Shown one piece after another: positions 1 to 8,900 of a stretch of DNA of 64,000 nt; position 1 is the stretch's first letter; every line of letters starts with the position of its first letter. The translations under genes were made by a program, and so were the position numbers. Source of the DNA: Mycolicibacterium rutilum (lineage in GTDB: Bacteria > Actinomycetota > Actinomycetes > Mycobacteriales > Mycobacteriaceae); contig NZ_LT629971.1 in assembly GCF_900108565.1 (NCBI RefSeq), positions 310,001 to 374,000 of the forward strand. Reading direction: 5' to 3'. The notes beneath the pieces are model-generated. The model was given only the letters and a program-made list of their open reading frames with translations. It was not told the DNA's origin and did not search any database.

Positions 1-1025
1 GAGTTTCCGGCGTCCCAGACCACGTCGCCGGTGGCGGCGTCGAAGATGGTCCAGCCGCGGGTGCCGCCCTTCCAGTCGCCCTCGTTGGCGGTGGCGACAT
101 GGTCGTCGCCAATCCAGCCGATGGCGTCGGGCTCGCGCGGGGTGTCGGGGATCGAGCCGGTCTGGTCGATGGCGCCGTCCTCGGCGGTGTCGATGCCCTC
201 GACGGCGACGCTTCCGGCGCTGAAGACCTTGTTCACCGTGCCGGTGCGGCCGTCGAGGATGGCGAACCCGTTGTTCTCCTGCAGCGTCACCGCGACCTGG
301 CCGCGCGAGTTGATGCTGACGTACTCGGGTTCGAGGTCCTCGGGAGTGTCGAGCCCCGCGCTCCGGGCGGCGTCGACGTCGAAGTCGACCCGGCGAGGCG
401 TCCACGCATCGGGCGCACCGCCGAGGTCGATCAGCTGCACGAATCCCGTTGGCGGTTGCGGGAGGTCACCTTCCTCCTTGCCGGGTGGAGTGGCTTCCTC
501 GTCACGCTGGTTTTCCATCGCGATCGCGGCGAAGGCACCGTCCGGGCTGATTGCGATCGAGTCCGGTTGACCGCCGAGGTCGATGCTGCGCACCCGGGAG
601 CGATCAGCGGTGCGGACGACGTCGAGCCGTCCCGACGGATGGGCGAAGTCGCTGCCGGTGGTGTCGACGACGACAAGGACGAACTCGCCGACAGCGGCCA
701 CCGAAGTGGGCTGGTCGTCGGCGTGGCCCAGCTCGGTCAGCGAAAGTGTGCCCAGGCCAACCGGTTTCGCCGGGTCACGGATGTCGAGGAAGCCGATGCG
801 CTTGGCGGCGGCGTCGGTGTAGATGACGGTGTTGCCGTCGGGGGTGACCGTCGAGATCTCGGCGACGGTCTCTTGCGCCGGGTCCTGCGAGTTCAGATAC
901 ACCGGGTAGGTGGCCAGGCGGTGGTAGCGCTGCGTCGTCGGTGTGTCGTCCTGCGAGGCGGTCGAGCATCCCGCCGCCATCAGTACCACGATCGCTGCCG
1001 CTGCCCGACCCAAGTTCGCTGTCAC
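1..1025 (-). CDS. Secreted lipoprotein with beta-propeller-like repeats, 3' end outside window
   Basis: Partial gene: an open frame of 341 codons runs from a GTG at 1025 off the left edge. The GTG is preceded by AGAGGA about 7 nt upstream. The first 20 residues form a short hydrophobic signal ending in a lipobox (LMAAGC), so the product should be a lipid-anchored exported protein. The rest contains YVTN/esterase-like blocks (VTPDGNTVIYTD, AISPDGAFAAIA, ILDGRTGTVNKVF), which suggest a secreted beta-propeller of the choice-of-anchor or phytase-like esterase type. No catalytic residues can be assigned. It lies 160 bp downstream of the epimerase-like gene on the same strand. Confidence 0.75.
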   Translation of the reverse strand, partial: MTANLGRAAAAIVVLMAAGCSTASQDDTPTTQRYHRLATYPVYLNSQDPAQETVAEISTVTPDGNTVIYTDAAAKRIGFLDIRDPAKPVGLGTLSLTELGHADDQPTSVAAVGEFVLVVVDTTGSDFAHPSGRLDVVRTADRSRVRSIDLGGQPDSIAISPDGAFAAIAMENQRDEEATPPGKEEGDLPQPPTGFVQLIDLGGAPDAWTPRRVDFDVDAARSAGLDTPEDLEPEYVSINSRGQVAVTLQENNGFAILDGRTGTVNKVFSAGSVAVEGIDTAEDGAIDQTGSIPDTPREPDAIGWIGDDHVATANEGDWKGGTRGWTIFDAATGDVVWDAGN

Positions 1026-1071
1026 CCGTCATCCTCTTCAGTTGTCCGATGAGTCGGGTGAGTGTGACGTG

Positions 1072-1081
1072 GACACGTGTC
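1072..1081. promoter_or_regulatory. 10-bp perfect palindrome upstream of the lipoprotein gene
   Basis: GACACGTGTC reads identically on both strands. It sits 47 bp upstream of the GTG of the minus-strand lipoprotein gene, in an otherwise featureless 160-bp gap, so an operator is possible. A 10-bp palindrome can also occur by chance. Confidence 0.2.
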
Positions 1082-1186
1082 GGGATGGGTAACGCCGGGT
1101 GAACTCCTTCGTCGGCGCCGAGATAGCACACACGGTCGTGATTGCGTCGCCGCAACAGCCCTGAGTGCTATTTCGACGCCACGGCG

Positions 1187-2113
1187 CTAAGACGCCAGCG
1201 TCCTCAGGCCGTCCCGATACGACGGGAACTTCGGCCGCCACTCGAGTTCCCGGGCGGCACGCTCGTTCGACACCCGCATCGACATGTCGAGCATCTGCGA
1301 CGCGGCGAACGGCGCGCCGAGTCGCACCAGCGCCGCCGGTAACCGCAGCGGGCGCGGTGCGCCGACAGCTGCGGCCATCGCGTCGAGCATCACGTCCCAG
1401 CCGGCAGGTTCGTCGTCGACGATGTTGTACGCCCGATCCTTCGGTACATTCTCGATCGCGACGGCGGTCGCCTCCACCGCGTCGTCGATATGGATCCAGC
1501 CGATCGATCCCGTGCCCGGCGACGGCAACGGCAACATGCGGCGCTTGAGCATCGTGACGAACATGTCGGAAGCGCCCGGACCGTAGAAGATGCCGTACCG
1601 CAACGCGACCGCATCGACATCCGCGGCGAAGGCCAGGTTCTCGGCGTCGGCCATCGCGGTGATCGCCGGATCGGACCGGTCACCACGCAGTACCTCGAAC
1701 GGTTGCTCCTCGGTGATCTCGCGTGCCCCGTGATCGGTCAACCCGTAACCGAGGATCAGTGACTGCGTGACGAACCGCCGCGCACCGACCGTCGCGGCCG
1801 CCTCGAGTATGTTCGCCGTTCCGGTCGTGCGCAGCGCGTTCGTGCGGCGCACGCCTTTGCCGCCGTAGCGCGTCGGCGGCGCGTTGCGGTAGCCGGTGAG
1901 CTGGTGCACGACGACGTCGGCTCGCTGCCCCTCGACTGCCCTCAAGAGTGCGTCACGATCGAGGGCATCCGCGAGAAGCGCTGTCGCACCGGAAGATTCG
2001 ACGGCTTTCGCACCCGCTGCGCTGTGGACCAGACCGACGATTTCGTGGCCGCGCAATCGCTGCAGCAGTGGGCGGCCGATGACTCCGCTGGCTCCTGCAA
2101 GCAAGATCCGCAC
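1187..2113 (-). CDS. NAD(P)-dependent epimerase/dehydratase-like protein (extended SDR)
   Basis: A 308-aa protein starting at GTG 2113. The N-terminus MRILLAGASGVIG carries the GxxGxxG dinucleotide-binding motif of extended short-chain dehydrogenases. The later NIVDDEP and WIHIDDA segments fit the family's substrate-binding half. The usual catalytic YxxxK is not evident: the expected region reads PAITAMADAENLA, with no Tyr/Lys pair. It may therefore be a binding or sensor homologue rather than a classical epimerase. A TAAAGT box on the minus strand (2141-2146) about 27 nt before the start is a plausible -10 element. It diverges from arr; the substrate is unknown. Confidence 0.75.
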   Translation of the reverse strand: MRILLAGASGVIGRPLLQRLRGHEIVGLVHSAAGAKAVESSGATALLADALDRDALLRAVEGQRADVVVHQLTGYRNAPPTRYGGKGVRRTNALRTTGTANILEAAATVGARRFVTQSLILGYGLTDHGAREITEEQPFEVLRGDRSDPAITAMADAENLAFAADVDAVALRYGIFYGPGASDMFVTMLKRRMLPLPSPGTGSIGWIHIDDAVEATAVAIENVPKDRAYNIVDDEPAGWDVMLDAMAAAVGAPRPLRLPAALVRLGAPFAASQMLDMSMRVSNERAARELEWRPKFPSYRDGLRTLAS

Positions 2114-2229
2114 TCGACCACCTCTGTCGATCCCCCTCTCACTTTACGACAGGGGGTGGGGCTTGCGGCAAGGCCCCTGACCTGCTGCACAATCGTCCGG
2201 CCACGCCCCGCGAGCTACGGAGAACCGCT

Positions 2230-2658
2230 GTGCCGAACCCGCCGAAACCCTTCGAAGTCCACGAGTCCGGTGCCTATCTGCACGGCACCAAGGCCGATCT
2301 GAAAGTCGGTGACTACCTGATGCCCGGACGCCCGTCGAACTTCGAGGAGGGCCGGACCATGAACCACGTCTACTTCACCCAAACGCTCGATGCCGCCGTG
2401 TGGGGCGCCGAGCTCGCTCCCGGCGACGGGCCCGGCCGCATCTACATCGTCGAACCCGAAGGACCTGTCGAGGACGACCCCAACGTCACAGACAAGAAGC
2501 TGCCGGGCAACCCGACCCGGTCCTACCGCACCCGTCAGCCCGTGCGCATCGTCGGCGAACTCACCGACTGGGTCGGGCATCCGCCCGAGCAGCTGCAGGC
2601 CATGCTCGACGGCCTCGCCGAGCTGCAGCGGCGCGGTGAGGCCGTCATCTACGACTAG
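2230..2658 (+). CDS. arr: NAD(+)--rifampin ADP-ribosyltransferase Arr
   Basis: A 142-aa protein starting at GTG 2230 with GGAGAA just upstream. Length and sequence follow the mycobacterial Arr family throughout, including FEVHESGAYLHGTKADLKVG, NHVYFTQTLDAAVWGAELA, YIVEPEGPVEDDPNVTDKKL and LTDWVGHPPEQL. Arr transfers ADP-ribose from NAD+ to the C23 hydroxyl of rifamycins and inactivates them; it accounts for the natural rifampicin tolerance of several fast-growing mycobacteria. The gene stands alone on its strand, and its last 4 nt overlap the convergent 130-aa gene. No regulatory motif was identified. Confidence 0.96.
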   Translation: MPNPPKPFEVHESGAYLHGTKADLKVGDYLMPGRPSNFEEGRTMNHVYFTQTLDAAVWGAELAPGDGPGRIYIVEPEGPVEDDPNVTDKKLPGNPTRSYRTRQPVRIVGELTDWVGHPPEQLQAMLDGLAELQRRGEAVIYD

Positions 2659-3047
2659 TGCCGGTCAGCTCCGGTGAACATCTGCTCGAGGGCGTCGGCG
2701 GTCTGCAGCACCAGCTCGAACGGGCCCTCGAACTCGTTGAGGTCGAGGTTGGCCAGCGGCACCGTGTGCCGCACGGCGAGCATGTCGCCGTAGGCGACGA
2801 CCCCGCCGACGACGTACTCGCCGGCCTCCCGTAGCACCGCGCTGAGGTCGACGCTGTCGACGCGGGCGAAAGTCGATGCGATCTGGGCGAATTCGTCGTT
2901 GATCGCGTCCATCGTCGACCGGCCGACCAGCACCTGCTGGGAGCGTCCGCCGGACAGTTCGAAGTTCAGCCGCAGGATCGTGCCGCCGTCCTCGGCGATC
3001 TTGTACTTGCCGCGAAGGTAGTTGGCGACGTCATTCCAGGTGGCCAC
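2655..3047 (-). CDS. Conserved hypothetical protein, last gene of the FtsK/WXG100 cluster
   Basis: A 130-aa protein starting at GTG 3047 (MATWNDVANYLRGKYKI). It is soluble, with no signal or membrane segment, and has an alternating alpha/beta pattern (GGTILRLNFELSGGRSQQVL, YVVGGVVAYGDMLAVRH). That pattern resembles the small YbjN/secretion-chaperone-like fold, but the assignment is only by pattern. It lies 6 bp downstream of the zinc-ribbon gene in the same transcription unit. A chaperone role for a secreted or WXG-type partner would fit the context but is inference. Confidence 0.7.
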   Translation of the reverse strand: MATWNDVANYLRGKYKIAEDGGTILRLNFELSGGRSQQVLVGRSTMDAINDEFAQIASTFARVDSVDLSAVLREAGEYVVGGVVAYGDMLAVRHTVPLANLDLNEFEGPFELVLQTADALEQMFTGADRH

Positions 3048-3053
3048 GACGCG

Positions 3054-3200
3054 TTACTTCCAGTGGCCGCCGTGCTGGCTGCACACCACGCCGGTGCTGT
3101 TGCACTTGCTGCACGTCAGCTTGCCGCCGATACCACTGGCGCGGCCGCCGTTGCAGCCGGAGCAGTCATGCAGCGGACGATGGCACTTCTTGCACTCCAC
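3054..3200 (-). CDS. Small cysteine-rich zinc-ribbon protein
   Basis: About 48 aa from GTG 3200. It contains four CxxC-type pairs (CKKC, CSGC, CSKC and a trailing VVC) with glycine-rich spacers. This resembles DnaJ-type CxxCxGxG zinc fingers, so metal binding is likely. The frame is open upstream to an ATG at 3281. The GTG at 3200 is preferred because GAGAGG lies 8 nt upstream and third-position GC falls clearly in the extra N-terminal stretch, while the 3281 ATG has no ribosome-binding site. It lies between the bitopic-protein gene and the 130-aa gene of the same operon. Function unknown. Confidence 0.65.
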   Translation of the reverse strand: MECKKCHRPLHDCSGCNGGRASGIGGKLTCSKCNSTGVVCSQHGGHWK

Positions 3201-3284
3201 GATGAAGCCTCTCGATCGGATGACAGTTCCTGAATCGTCTCCGAGGCAGCCGGTCTGGACAATCAGCCGTTCGGATGACATTCG

Positions 3285-4019
3285 CTAGCACTGGATCATG
3301 TGGCGCGGGTCGGTGGTGTTGTCCAGCCACTTGCCGTACGCAGTACCGCCCGCGGCGCGCACCGCCGAGCACACCTGCGACTGGGTGCGGCCCGCCGGCC
3401 GGTACACCGCGTAGATCGGATTGCCGGCGTCGTCGCGGCGCCGCAGCGACGAACACGACTCGTCGGTACGCAGATACGACGAGCCGGGGTACATGTTCAG
3501 GTAGCGCTGGATCTCGGAGTCGTACCGGCCCGGGGTGACGGCGTTGGCCAGCACCACGATTCCCGAACCGTCGCACGGCGGATGACTCATCGGGACACTG
3601 ACGTTGAGGTCGTTCGACGATTGCCGCGGCCCCGATGCCGTCGACCCGTCGCCCGAACTGCCCCACTGACCGGAACCGCTTTCCGACTCCGCCGTCTCGG
3701 TGATCGGGTTGGTCACCCGTGACGATCCGGCGGAGTCATCAGAATCGCCGCCGCCCCCGCTGAACCCGATCACGACCACGATCAGGATCGCCACCAGTGC
3801 CGCGGCGCCACCGATGTAGAGCAGATTGCGCGACGGGCTTGCGGCGGGTGGTGGTGGCGGCGCGGCGGGACGGGTCACGGTGCCGCCGATTGGTCCGGGA
3901 TCAAAGCCGGTCTCGACCGGGGGTGCAGCCGAGGACGGGAATCCGCTGTTCGAGGACTTGGGGAAGGCCGTCGTCTCGAAATCGCCTGGCGTCTCGCGGA
4001 TCGGGCCGAAATTCGTCAC
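3285..4019 (-). CDS. Bitopic membrane protein with proline-rich cytoplasmic tail and extracytoplasmic domain
   Basis: A 244-aa protein starting at GTG 4019. The first ~60 residues are Pro/Gly rich (PAAPPPPPAASPSRN). One transmembrane helix follows at roughly 68-87 (IGGAAALVAILIVVVIG), then a Ser/Gly linker and a ~130-residue outer domain with four cysteines (PPCDGSG, DESCSSL, SQVCSA, terminal C). The architecture matches the protein at 10295-10954 of the same cluster (DPGPxGG, Pro-rich, SRN, helix, S/G linker, Cys-containing domain). Two paralogous cell-envelope components in one operon suggest a complex or ligand-recognition pair. No enzymatic motif seen. Confidence 0.75.
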   Translation of the reverse strand: MTNFGPIRETPGDFETTAFPKSSNSGFPSSAAPPVETGFDPGPIGGTVTRPAAPPPPPAASPSRNLLYIGGAAALVAILIVVVIGFSGGGGDSDDSAGSSRVTNPITETAESESGSGQWGSSGDGSTASGPRQSSNDLNVSVPMSHPPCDGSGIVVLANAVTPGRYDSEIQRYLNMYPGSSYLRTDESCSSLRRRDDAGNPIYAVYRPAGRTQSQVCSAVRAAGGTAYGKWLDNTTDPRHMIQC

Positions 4020-4026
4020 AATGCGG

Positions 4027-4383
4027 TCAACGCCCCAGACCGGCGGCCAGTTGCTTGGTGCCGAAGTAGGTGACGCCCGCGCCGATCAGCTGTATCACGA
4101 ACGTGAACATGATGCCCGCGCCCATGAAGATGCAAGCCAGTCCACCAATCAACGCAGCCACCTGCAGCATGACCGCCAGGCCGGTCTTGTTCGTCAGCGA
4201 CGTGTAGCTCACGATCAGGGCGCCGGCCGTGCCGACCAACAACGCCAGCGTGATCAGCCCGACGAATCCCGCGGTCAGGTACGTCAACCCGACCAACAGC
4301 TGTAGCGCCAGACCACCGGCAGCGATCGCGATACCCCGCTGACGCAGAACCTGCTGTGTGCGTGACGAATTGAGGTCGCTCAT
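4027..4383 (-). CDS. Small polytopic membrane protein
   Basis: A 118-aa protein starting at ATG 4383. It has about four hydrophobic helices (IAIAAGGLALQLLVGLTYL, VGLITLALLVGTAGALIV, LAVMLQVAALIGGLACIFM, MFTFVIQLIGAGVTYF) separated by very short loops. Its start overlaps the WXG100 stop in an ATGA tetranucleotide, so the two are probably translationally coupled. It is the only multi-pass membrane protein of the cluster and a candidate membrane partner for the ATPase or the WXG100 protein. It does not resemble EccD or EccE in size. Function unknown. Confidence 0.75.
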   Translation of the reverse strand: MSDLNSSRTQQVLRQRGIAIAAGGLALQLLVGLTYLTAGFVGLITLALLVGTAGALIVSYTSLTNKTGLAVMLQVAALIGGLACIFMGAGIMFTFVIQLIGAGVTYFGTKQLAAGLGR

Positions 4384-4646
4384 CGGCCGAGGTACGCCTG
4401 CAACTGCTGGGCCTTGCGGGTCAGCATGCGCTGGCTCTCGTCGCTGACGGTCTCGATCTGCTTGGCCATCCGTGCGATCGCCTCGAGGTTCTTCTCGAAG
4501 TCGCGGCGCACGTTGTCGTTCCACTGGCTGCTGTTCAGCGCGCTGCGGACCCGGCGGATGGACTGGTCGATGGACTGCCCGGCATTCTTGAGTTCACGTG
4601 CCATGGCGATCAGCGCCGCCGGGTCCGTGTCGATACGCCCTGCCAT
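4380..4646 (-). CDS. WXG100-family (ESAT-6-like) protein
   Basis: An 88-aa, wholly helical protein starting at ATG 4646. Two predicted helices flank a central turn with Trp (NSSQWNDNVRRDF), which corresponds to the W-x-G hairpin with Asp-Asn in place of Gly. The length and layout fit WXG100 proteins, the small dimeric substrates and chaperones of type VII secretion. No clear C-terminal YxxxD/E signal is visible; the end reads AQQLQAYLGR. It stands between the 70-aa coiled-coil gene and the four-helix membrane gene, downstream of an FtsK/EccC-like ATPase. A role as substrate or structural partner of that ATPase is inferred. Confidence 0.75.
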   Translation of the reverse strand: MAGRIDTDPAALIAMARELKNAGQSIDQSIRRVRSALNSSQWNDNVRRDFEKNLEAIARMAKQIETVSDESQRMLTRKAQQLQAYLGR

Positions 4647-4667
4647 TTCGTTCCCCTTATCTGTTGT

Positions 4668-4880
4668 CTACAAGAGCTTCTTGGCTTCGTCGAACGCGGC
4701 GTCGAGCCGCTTGAGGTCGGCGTCGAAGCGCCGGTCCTCCTGGTCGAGTTCGTCGAAGAGTTTGTCCTCGAACCGGTCGGCCGCCCGGTCCGACCACAGC
4801 GAGCGCGCGTGCAGGCGGGCTTGGCGCCGTGACCCGCGATGGCGTTCCAGCATGCTGATCTGGCTGCTGATCCAGCTCAT
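4668..4880 (-). CDS. Small charged helical protein
   Basis: A 70-aa protein from ATG 4880, one nucleotide after the upstream stop codon. It is almost entirely charged alpha-helix (DRAADRFEDKLFDELDQEDR) with a conserved-looking SLWSD in the middle. It could be half of a WXG-like helical hairpin or a coiled-coil adaptor. Its position directly before the WXG100 gene suggests a heteromeric partner, as with paired ESX small proteins. Not assignable to a named family. Confidence 0.65.
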   Translation of the reverse strand: MSWISSQISMLERHRGSRRQARLHARSLWSDRAADRFEDKLFDELDQEDRRFDADLKRLDAAFDEAKKLL

Positions 4881-4881
4881 G

Positions 4882-5898
4882 TCACCCTCCGATGATCCGG
4901 GCCGGCACGTGGTCGGCGTACGCCTCGCGCAGCAGGAAGATGCGGTGGTAGCCGTTGGTCACATCGAAGGTCCCGTTGGGCAGCGGTGACAGGGCCACTG
5001 CGTCGTCGCCACCGAAGAATCCGCGGTAGGTCTGCGCGTAGGACCGGGCACCCATCAGGCCCTCCTCGGCGTCGCGCCGTTCGAGGTAGTCCAGCGGGTT
5101 GTCCTTGCGCTGCATCGCGGGCAGCACCACTTCATCGAGCGCGTTCACCGCCCATCGCAACTCGCGGACCGGATGCTTGTTCGGGTTGTCGGCGAAATCG
5201 TCGATCGACGTGATGCCGCCGTCGTCGGCGATGGCCGACAACGGAACCAGGGCGAAGCCCGCGGGGAGCCACGCCGGCGTCTCGACACCAGGCCGGTCCC
5301 TCCATGACGCCGGAGCTCCAGTCGCACCATGGTCGGCCGCCGTTCCGCCGAAACCGTTGCTGCTCAGCCCTACCGGTGGACCGGAGTCGAGGATGAGCCC
5401 GCCGCCGGTGTTTCCGGTTCCCGACAGCAGTGTCGTCCCGGGCACGTACGTCGACGCCTTCTGGTAGCCCTCCGTGCGTTCGGCGGCGGCCCGCAGCAGC
5501 TTCTGCCCGTCGAGCAGGATCTCCGACATCTTGTTGGTGTAGCGCGACTGCGCGTGCCGGAACTGCGCGGCCGCTTCGGCGATCATGGCGCGACCGCGTA
5601 TGGCCCGCTCCAGCTCGGCCTGGCATTGGGCGACCTGCCGCCGGTATCCGCCGCAGTCGTTTCCCGACTCACCGCGCTCCTCGGCCTCGGCGGCCGCCGC
5701 TTCACACGAACCCAGCTGCTCTACAGCGCGATTGAGGGCGCGGCGCCGCTCGGTGACCCGGTCGTCGGCCTCCTGGGACACCTTCGCGATGCTGCGCGCC
5801 ACGTCCCGGGTGAGCTCGGCGTGCTCGGTCTCGTACTGCTTGAGCCGGGGTTTGAGGTAGTCGAAGACGGACTGTTCGACCTTCGCGCGATCGGCCAT
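4882..5898 (-). CDS. Coiled-coil protein with ParB-like C-terminal domain; possible effector
   Basis: A 338-aa protein from ATG 5898, 3 nt after the ATPase stop. Residues 1-150 are a long charged helical region with three cysteines, like the helical N-termini of type VII substrates. Residues 150-205 are a Gly/Ser/Pro linker. The C-terminal ~130 residues end in NGYHRIFLLREAYADHVPAR, which matches the N-G/D-x-H-R-(hydrophobic)-AxxxG-x-x-x-VPxxI signature of ParB/sulfiredoxin-like domains (basis: pattern). That layout, a helical leader plus a catalytic-type C-terminal domain beside a WXG100 gene, is what a T7SS-type toxin would look like. No adjacent immunity gene is obvious. A regulatory or scaffolding protein is the alternative. 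Confidence 0.65.
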   Translation of the reverse strand: MADRAKVEQSVFDYLKPRLKQYETEHAELTRDVARSIAKVSQEADDRVTERRRALNRAVEQLGSCEAAAAEAEERGESGNDCGGYRRQVAQCQAELERAIRGRAMIAEAAAQFRHAQSRYTNKMSEILLDGQKLLRAAAERTEGYQKASTYVPGTTLLSGTGNTGGGLILDSGPPVGLSSNGFGGTAADHGATGAPASWRDRPGVETPAWLPAGFALVPLSAIADDGGITSIDDFADNPNKHPVRELRWAVNALDEVVLPAMQRKDNPLDYLERRDAEEGLMGARSYAQTYRGFFGGDDAVALSPLPNGTFDVTNGYHRIFLLREAYADHVPARIIGG

Positions 5899-5901
5899 CG
5901 G

Positions 5902-8900
5902 CTAGCCCTCGGTGCGCATCGCGGTGAACCACTTCAACGGCGGCGGCGCGAACCGGCGGATCCGGTATTCGGCGGCGCGGTCGAGGTCCGCGCAGATGCC
6001 CTGACCGGACTTCAGCGACGCCGCGTTCTCGCTGTCGATCAGCTGCGAGGAGTCGTCGCGGTTGAGCACCCCGACGAGCCGCTGCCCGAACTCGTTGAGC
6101 TGCGACGAGCTGACCCGCTTGCCGATGCCGGCAGGCCGGTCGAACCAGCACAGCACGTGCACACCGACTTCCGGGCCGTCCTTGAGGATCGTGCCGAGCA
6201 GGTTGGTCAGCGCGTCGTCGTCGTAGGAGTTGGGGTCGAAGTCACGAGCCCGCCCCATCGCCGCGAGCGCCAGCACAATTGGGCGCGAGCGATATTCGCC
6301 CATCTCCTGCCGCTCGTTGACCAGCCCGGCGAGCCGCGTCAGCGTCGGCCCCGCCGCCTTGCGCCTGCCCACCCGCACGTCGTCGAGCGCCCCGAGTTCG
6401 TCGACGACGGCGGGCCAGTCGTTCTCGTCGCCGCCGAAGTCGAGCAGCTCGACCGCCGCGCCCTGCCGCTGCACGCTGGCGATCGCGATCGCCAGCGACG
6501 ACCCGCCCTGCTCGTCGACGATCAGCAGATTGCTGCCCGCGTCGCGGCGCAGTGTGGTGAACAACGGGTCCGCGTCCAGCGTCAGCGGCAGGCCCACCGG
6601 AATGCCGAGGTGCCGCGCGTCGCCTTGCGGCGGGACCAGCGCGTCGAACGGAACCGTGGTGACGTCGGCGGGTTCGTGGCCCGCGAACACGGTGGTGATG
6701 TCGGGCATCCGCGCCGACCGGGCGCGCTGCGTCATCAGCCGCAGCGCCGCACTGCGCGCGTCGGGGTCCCAGAACGCCGCCTGGAACCGCTCGTTGGCGT
6801 CCTTGTGCCCGCCCTTGCGGTTGAGGATGCCTTCACCGGCGCGGCTCAACGTCTGCGCGTCGGTGTTCTCCTCGCCGAGCACAAGCCGCGAGTCCGATTC
6901 CGAGCTCTGCAATGCGATCCGGGTCGGGATGAACCCGAGGACGTGCTTGCCGAGGCTGGCCAGCCCGGCCAGCGACTGCGACGCCAGGATGACGTGGATG
7001 CCGAACGCGCGGCCCTGCCGCAGCACCAGCTCGAGGATCTCGGCCGATTCGGCGGCGATCTTGTCGTCGCGGTAGAACAGCTGCTGGAACTCGTCGATGA
7101 TCAGCACGAGGCGTTTGAGCGGCTGCCGCGTGCGGGCCCGGTACTCGCGCAGGTTGGTGGCGCCGCCGCCTTCGTTGCGGAAAAGCTCACCGCGGCGGTT
7201 GATCTCGCGGGCGACGTTCTGCAGCACCGACAGCCCGAAGTCGCGTTCGGATTCGATCGCGATCACCCGGGCATGCGGCAGCCCCTCGTCGGCGTACTGC
7301 TTGAACTCGACGCCTTCTTTGAAGTCGATCAGGAACAGCTCGACCTCTGAGGGCGGGTACTCGATCGCGATGCTCATGATCACCGCGTGCAGCAGCACCG
7401 ACTTACCGGAGCCGGGCCGCCCACCGATCAGCGCGCCGAAGGTGTTGACCTCCGAGTCGAGGATCAGGTCGGCGACCTGCCGTGCCCCGATGCGGCCGAA
7501 GTGCCCGGTGACGCCGCGGTCGCTGGTTGCCCGCCACCAGGTTTCGGGCTTGTCGGGCCGCGCCACCGTCGGCACGAACCGCTCACCGAACGTCGCGGCC
7601 GCGGACTGCTGCGCGGTGTGGGCGAGTTCGGCGACCCGCTCGGGGGTGACCCGCACATCGTCGGCCGTGTGCAGGTTGCGCTTGACCGAGTCGAGCAGGC
7701 TCGACGCCACGGGCGCCGACGGCAACGCGCCCGGCTCGAACCGCCACGTCACCGTGCCCGCGCTGACCTGCGCGCCGCCGGAATGCGTGTGCGCGCCGCC
7801 GGTGCTCTCCACCACCCGCACCCCACCGGGCTGACCCGCCAGCCGCTGCAGCGTGTGGTGGGTGAGCCCGCCGCCGCTGATGAACCACGGCAGCTCCCGG
7901 ATGACCTTGGTGACGTGCTCGAGCGGATGATCAGTACCGACGCTGAAGTTGTTGTTGCGCTTCTCGATCGCGTCGGTCAGCACCGCCTTGTCGCGGATGA
8001 CCAGCACCGTGAACACGCCGGCGCGCGGCCCGTTGCGGATGATCTTCTGCAGCCGTTCGAGTTGGTCGCGGTCGTAGTGCCCGCCGCGGGCGAAGCCGGA
8101 CGGGAAGTCGTAGAGCAGCAGCATGCGGTAAGGCTCGGCGACTTCGCCTGCAGCGCGGTTGTATTCGGTCAGCGAGCTGTGCTCGCCCTGCAGGAACCGC
8201 TGCGTGACGAACGTGATGTGCTCTTCGGTGCTCTGCAGCAGGTCGTTGAGCTCGCGGTCGCTGGTCTTGACGCGGTCGCCGATGATGCGTTCGGCCGAAT
8301 CCCCCAGCCCGTAGAGAAATTTGGCCGAGTTGCCGCCGTGCTCGGGGTCGAAGACCGGCAGCTGCAGCTGGTTGGCGGGCAGCGCCGAGAGCAGGTTGAG
8401 GATGGGGGTCTCGAGGCATTCGGCTTCAGTGACGACGAACGATCCGATCGCGTCGAGGTCGACCACCACCGGGATCGCGAGCTCGGGAATCGTCATGAAG
8501 TGGTCGTCGTTGCCGTGCCCGCCCTGCGCGGTGGAGTTGAACCACACGGTGCGCGGCGTCATCTGGCCGAGGAAGACCTTCAGCGGGCCGGGACCCGACA
8601 CGAGTTCGCGGTCGACCGGTTGCGGGTACGGGCCGATGGGTGGCGGCGGCAGCGGAAGCATCGGCGAACGGCTCAGTGCCGAGGTGTAGATGGCCTCAGC
8701 CCGGGCGCTGCCCGCCGACACCATGTATCGCCATTCCAGCAGCGCGAACTCCTTGAGCGTCGGCTCGTAGGTCGACAGAAGTTGCTGGGTCTCGGTGGTG
8801 AATTCCTTCTGTTGTTGGTCGCGTCCGGTGCGGGTGAACGGCACCCGGCGGGCGTTGAGGCGCCCGATCAGGTCCTGCGCCGACGCGATCCACTGGTTGG

